DNA from: an uncultured Gammaproteobacteria bacterium | GTDB taxonomy: Bacteria > Pseudomonadota > Gammaproteobacteria > GCA-002705445 > GCA-002716945 | Reading direction: 5' to 3' | Assembly: GCA_913041865.1 (NCBI GenBank) | Contig: CAJWIW010000066.1 | Coordinates: 1-5,247, forward strand | Length of the DNA: 5,247 nucleotides | In this document: piece after piece, positions 5,055 to 5,247 of the stretch | Position numbering within the stretch: the first letter of the stretch is position 1 | Layout of the letters: each line of letters starts with the position of its first letter | Notes under the pieces: generated by a model | Told to the model about the DNA's origin: nothing | Databases searched by the model: none | What the model saw: the letters and a program-made list of their open reading frames with translations, nothing else | Made by a program: the position numbers and the translations under genes

Positions 5055-5247
5055 ATAGTGCTAATCCCACCCTGACACCTGGTAATGGGACTTCATTTTT
5101 AACCATAGATGAATGATTTCTTTGTGATGAATTTGTTAGATTTTCACCAAACACGGTGATTTGCATATCACTACCAGCAAGTCTCACGCCTTTTGTATAC
5201 TTCATATCAAGACATACATAAGAATTTGTTTGAGTTTCGGTTGATGA
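5035..5247 (-). CDS. TonB-dependent outer-membrane receptor, C-terminal fragment
   Basis: The last 70 codons of a gene entering from the right edge are visible, ending at TAA (5037-5035). The segment FGENLTNSSQRNHSS followed by NEVPLPGVRVGLALSIDYDL has the layout of the last beta-strands of TonB-dependent receptors, where the family pattern is roughly NLTNxxxRNHxSxxKDxxPLPGRxxxLGLxxxF. This form of tail is found in ZnuD-like and related receptors. Such proteins are outer-membrane beta-barrels importing metal chelates or other scarce nutrients with energy from TonB-ExbBD. The substrate cannot be told from this tail, and the plug and TonB box lie outside the window. The protein ends in Leu instead of the usual Phe or Trp. 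It is convergent with the lipoprotein gene. Confidence 0.8.
   Translation of the reverse strand, partial: SSTETQTNSYVCLDMKYTKGVRLAGSDMQITVFGENLTNSSQRNHSSMVKNEVPLPGVRVGLALSIDYDL

Noticed and set aside
1..5247. CRISPR array, insertion sequence, toxin-antitoxin or defence system
   Set aside because: No regularly spaced direct repeats, no transposase-like frame with inverted ends, and no toxin or nuclease motifs were found on reading both strands.

Overview
The window is AT-rich (roughly one third G+C by eye), gene-dense bacterial DNA. LeuC, AroC, phosphatidylserine decarboxylase and the tRNA-Arg all read very close to gammaproteobacterial versions. With a TonB-dependent receptor and very short intergenic gaps, this suggests a streamlined, low-GC, probably marine gammaproteobacterium (SAR86-like). 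That placement is inference from composition and remembered family sequences, not from a search.

Layout from left to right. Minus strand, 1-2208: leuC (C-terminal end cut off by the window edge) downstream of aroC, 8 bp apart, with the leuC ribosome binding site overlapping the aroC stop codon. About 100 bp of AT-rich divergent promoter region follows. Plus strand, 2309-3766: a SCO1/SenC-type copper chaperone gene and psd, 3 bp apart. The psd stop abuts the stop of convergent tsaB (minus strand, best start at 4417). Then come tRNA-Arg(CCU) on the plus strand (4464-4536), a small orphan lipoprotein gene (4584-4868), a 166-bp gap holding two inverted repeats and a possible tiny ORF, and finally the C-terminal 70 residues of a TonB-dependent receptor on the minus strand (cut by the right edge).

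The genes are mostly core metabolism: leucine and chorismate synthesis, cytochrome oxidase copper delivery, phosphatidylethanolamine synthesis and tRNA t6A modification. TsaB belongs to the machinery that makes t6A37 in ANN-decoding tRNAs, and the neighbouring tRNA-Arg(CCU) is expected to be one of its substrates. I see no evident new defence or mobile system. The least explained parts are the long imperfect hairpin at 4911-4980, a possible small ORF whose start lies inside it, and the orphan lipoprotein.
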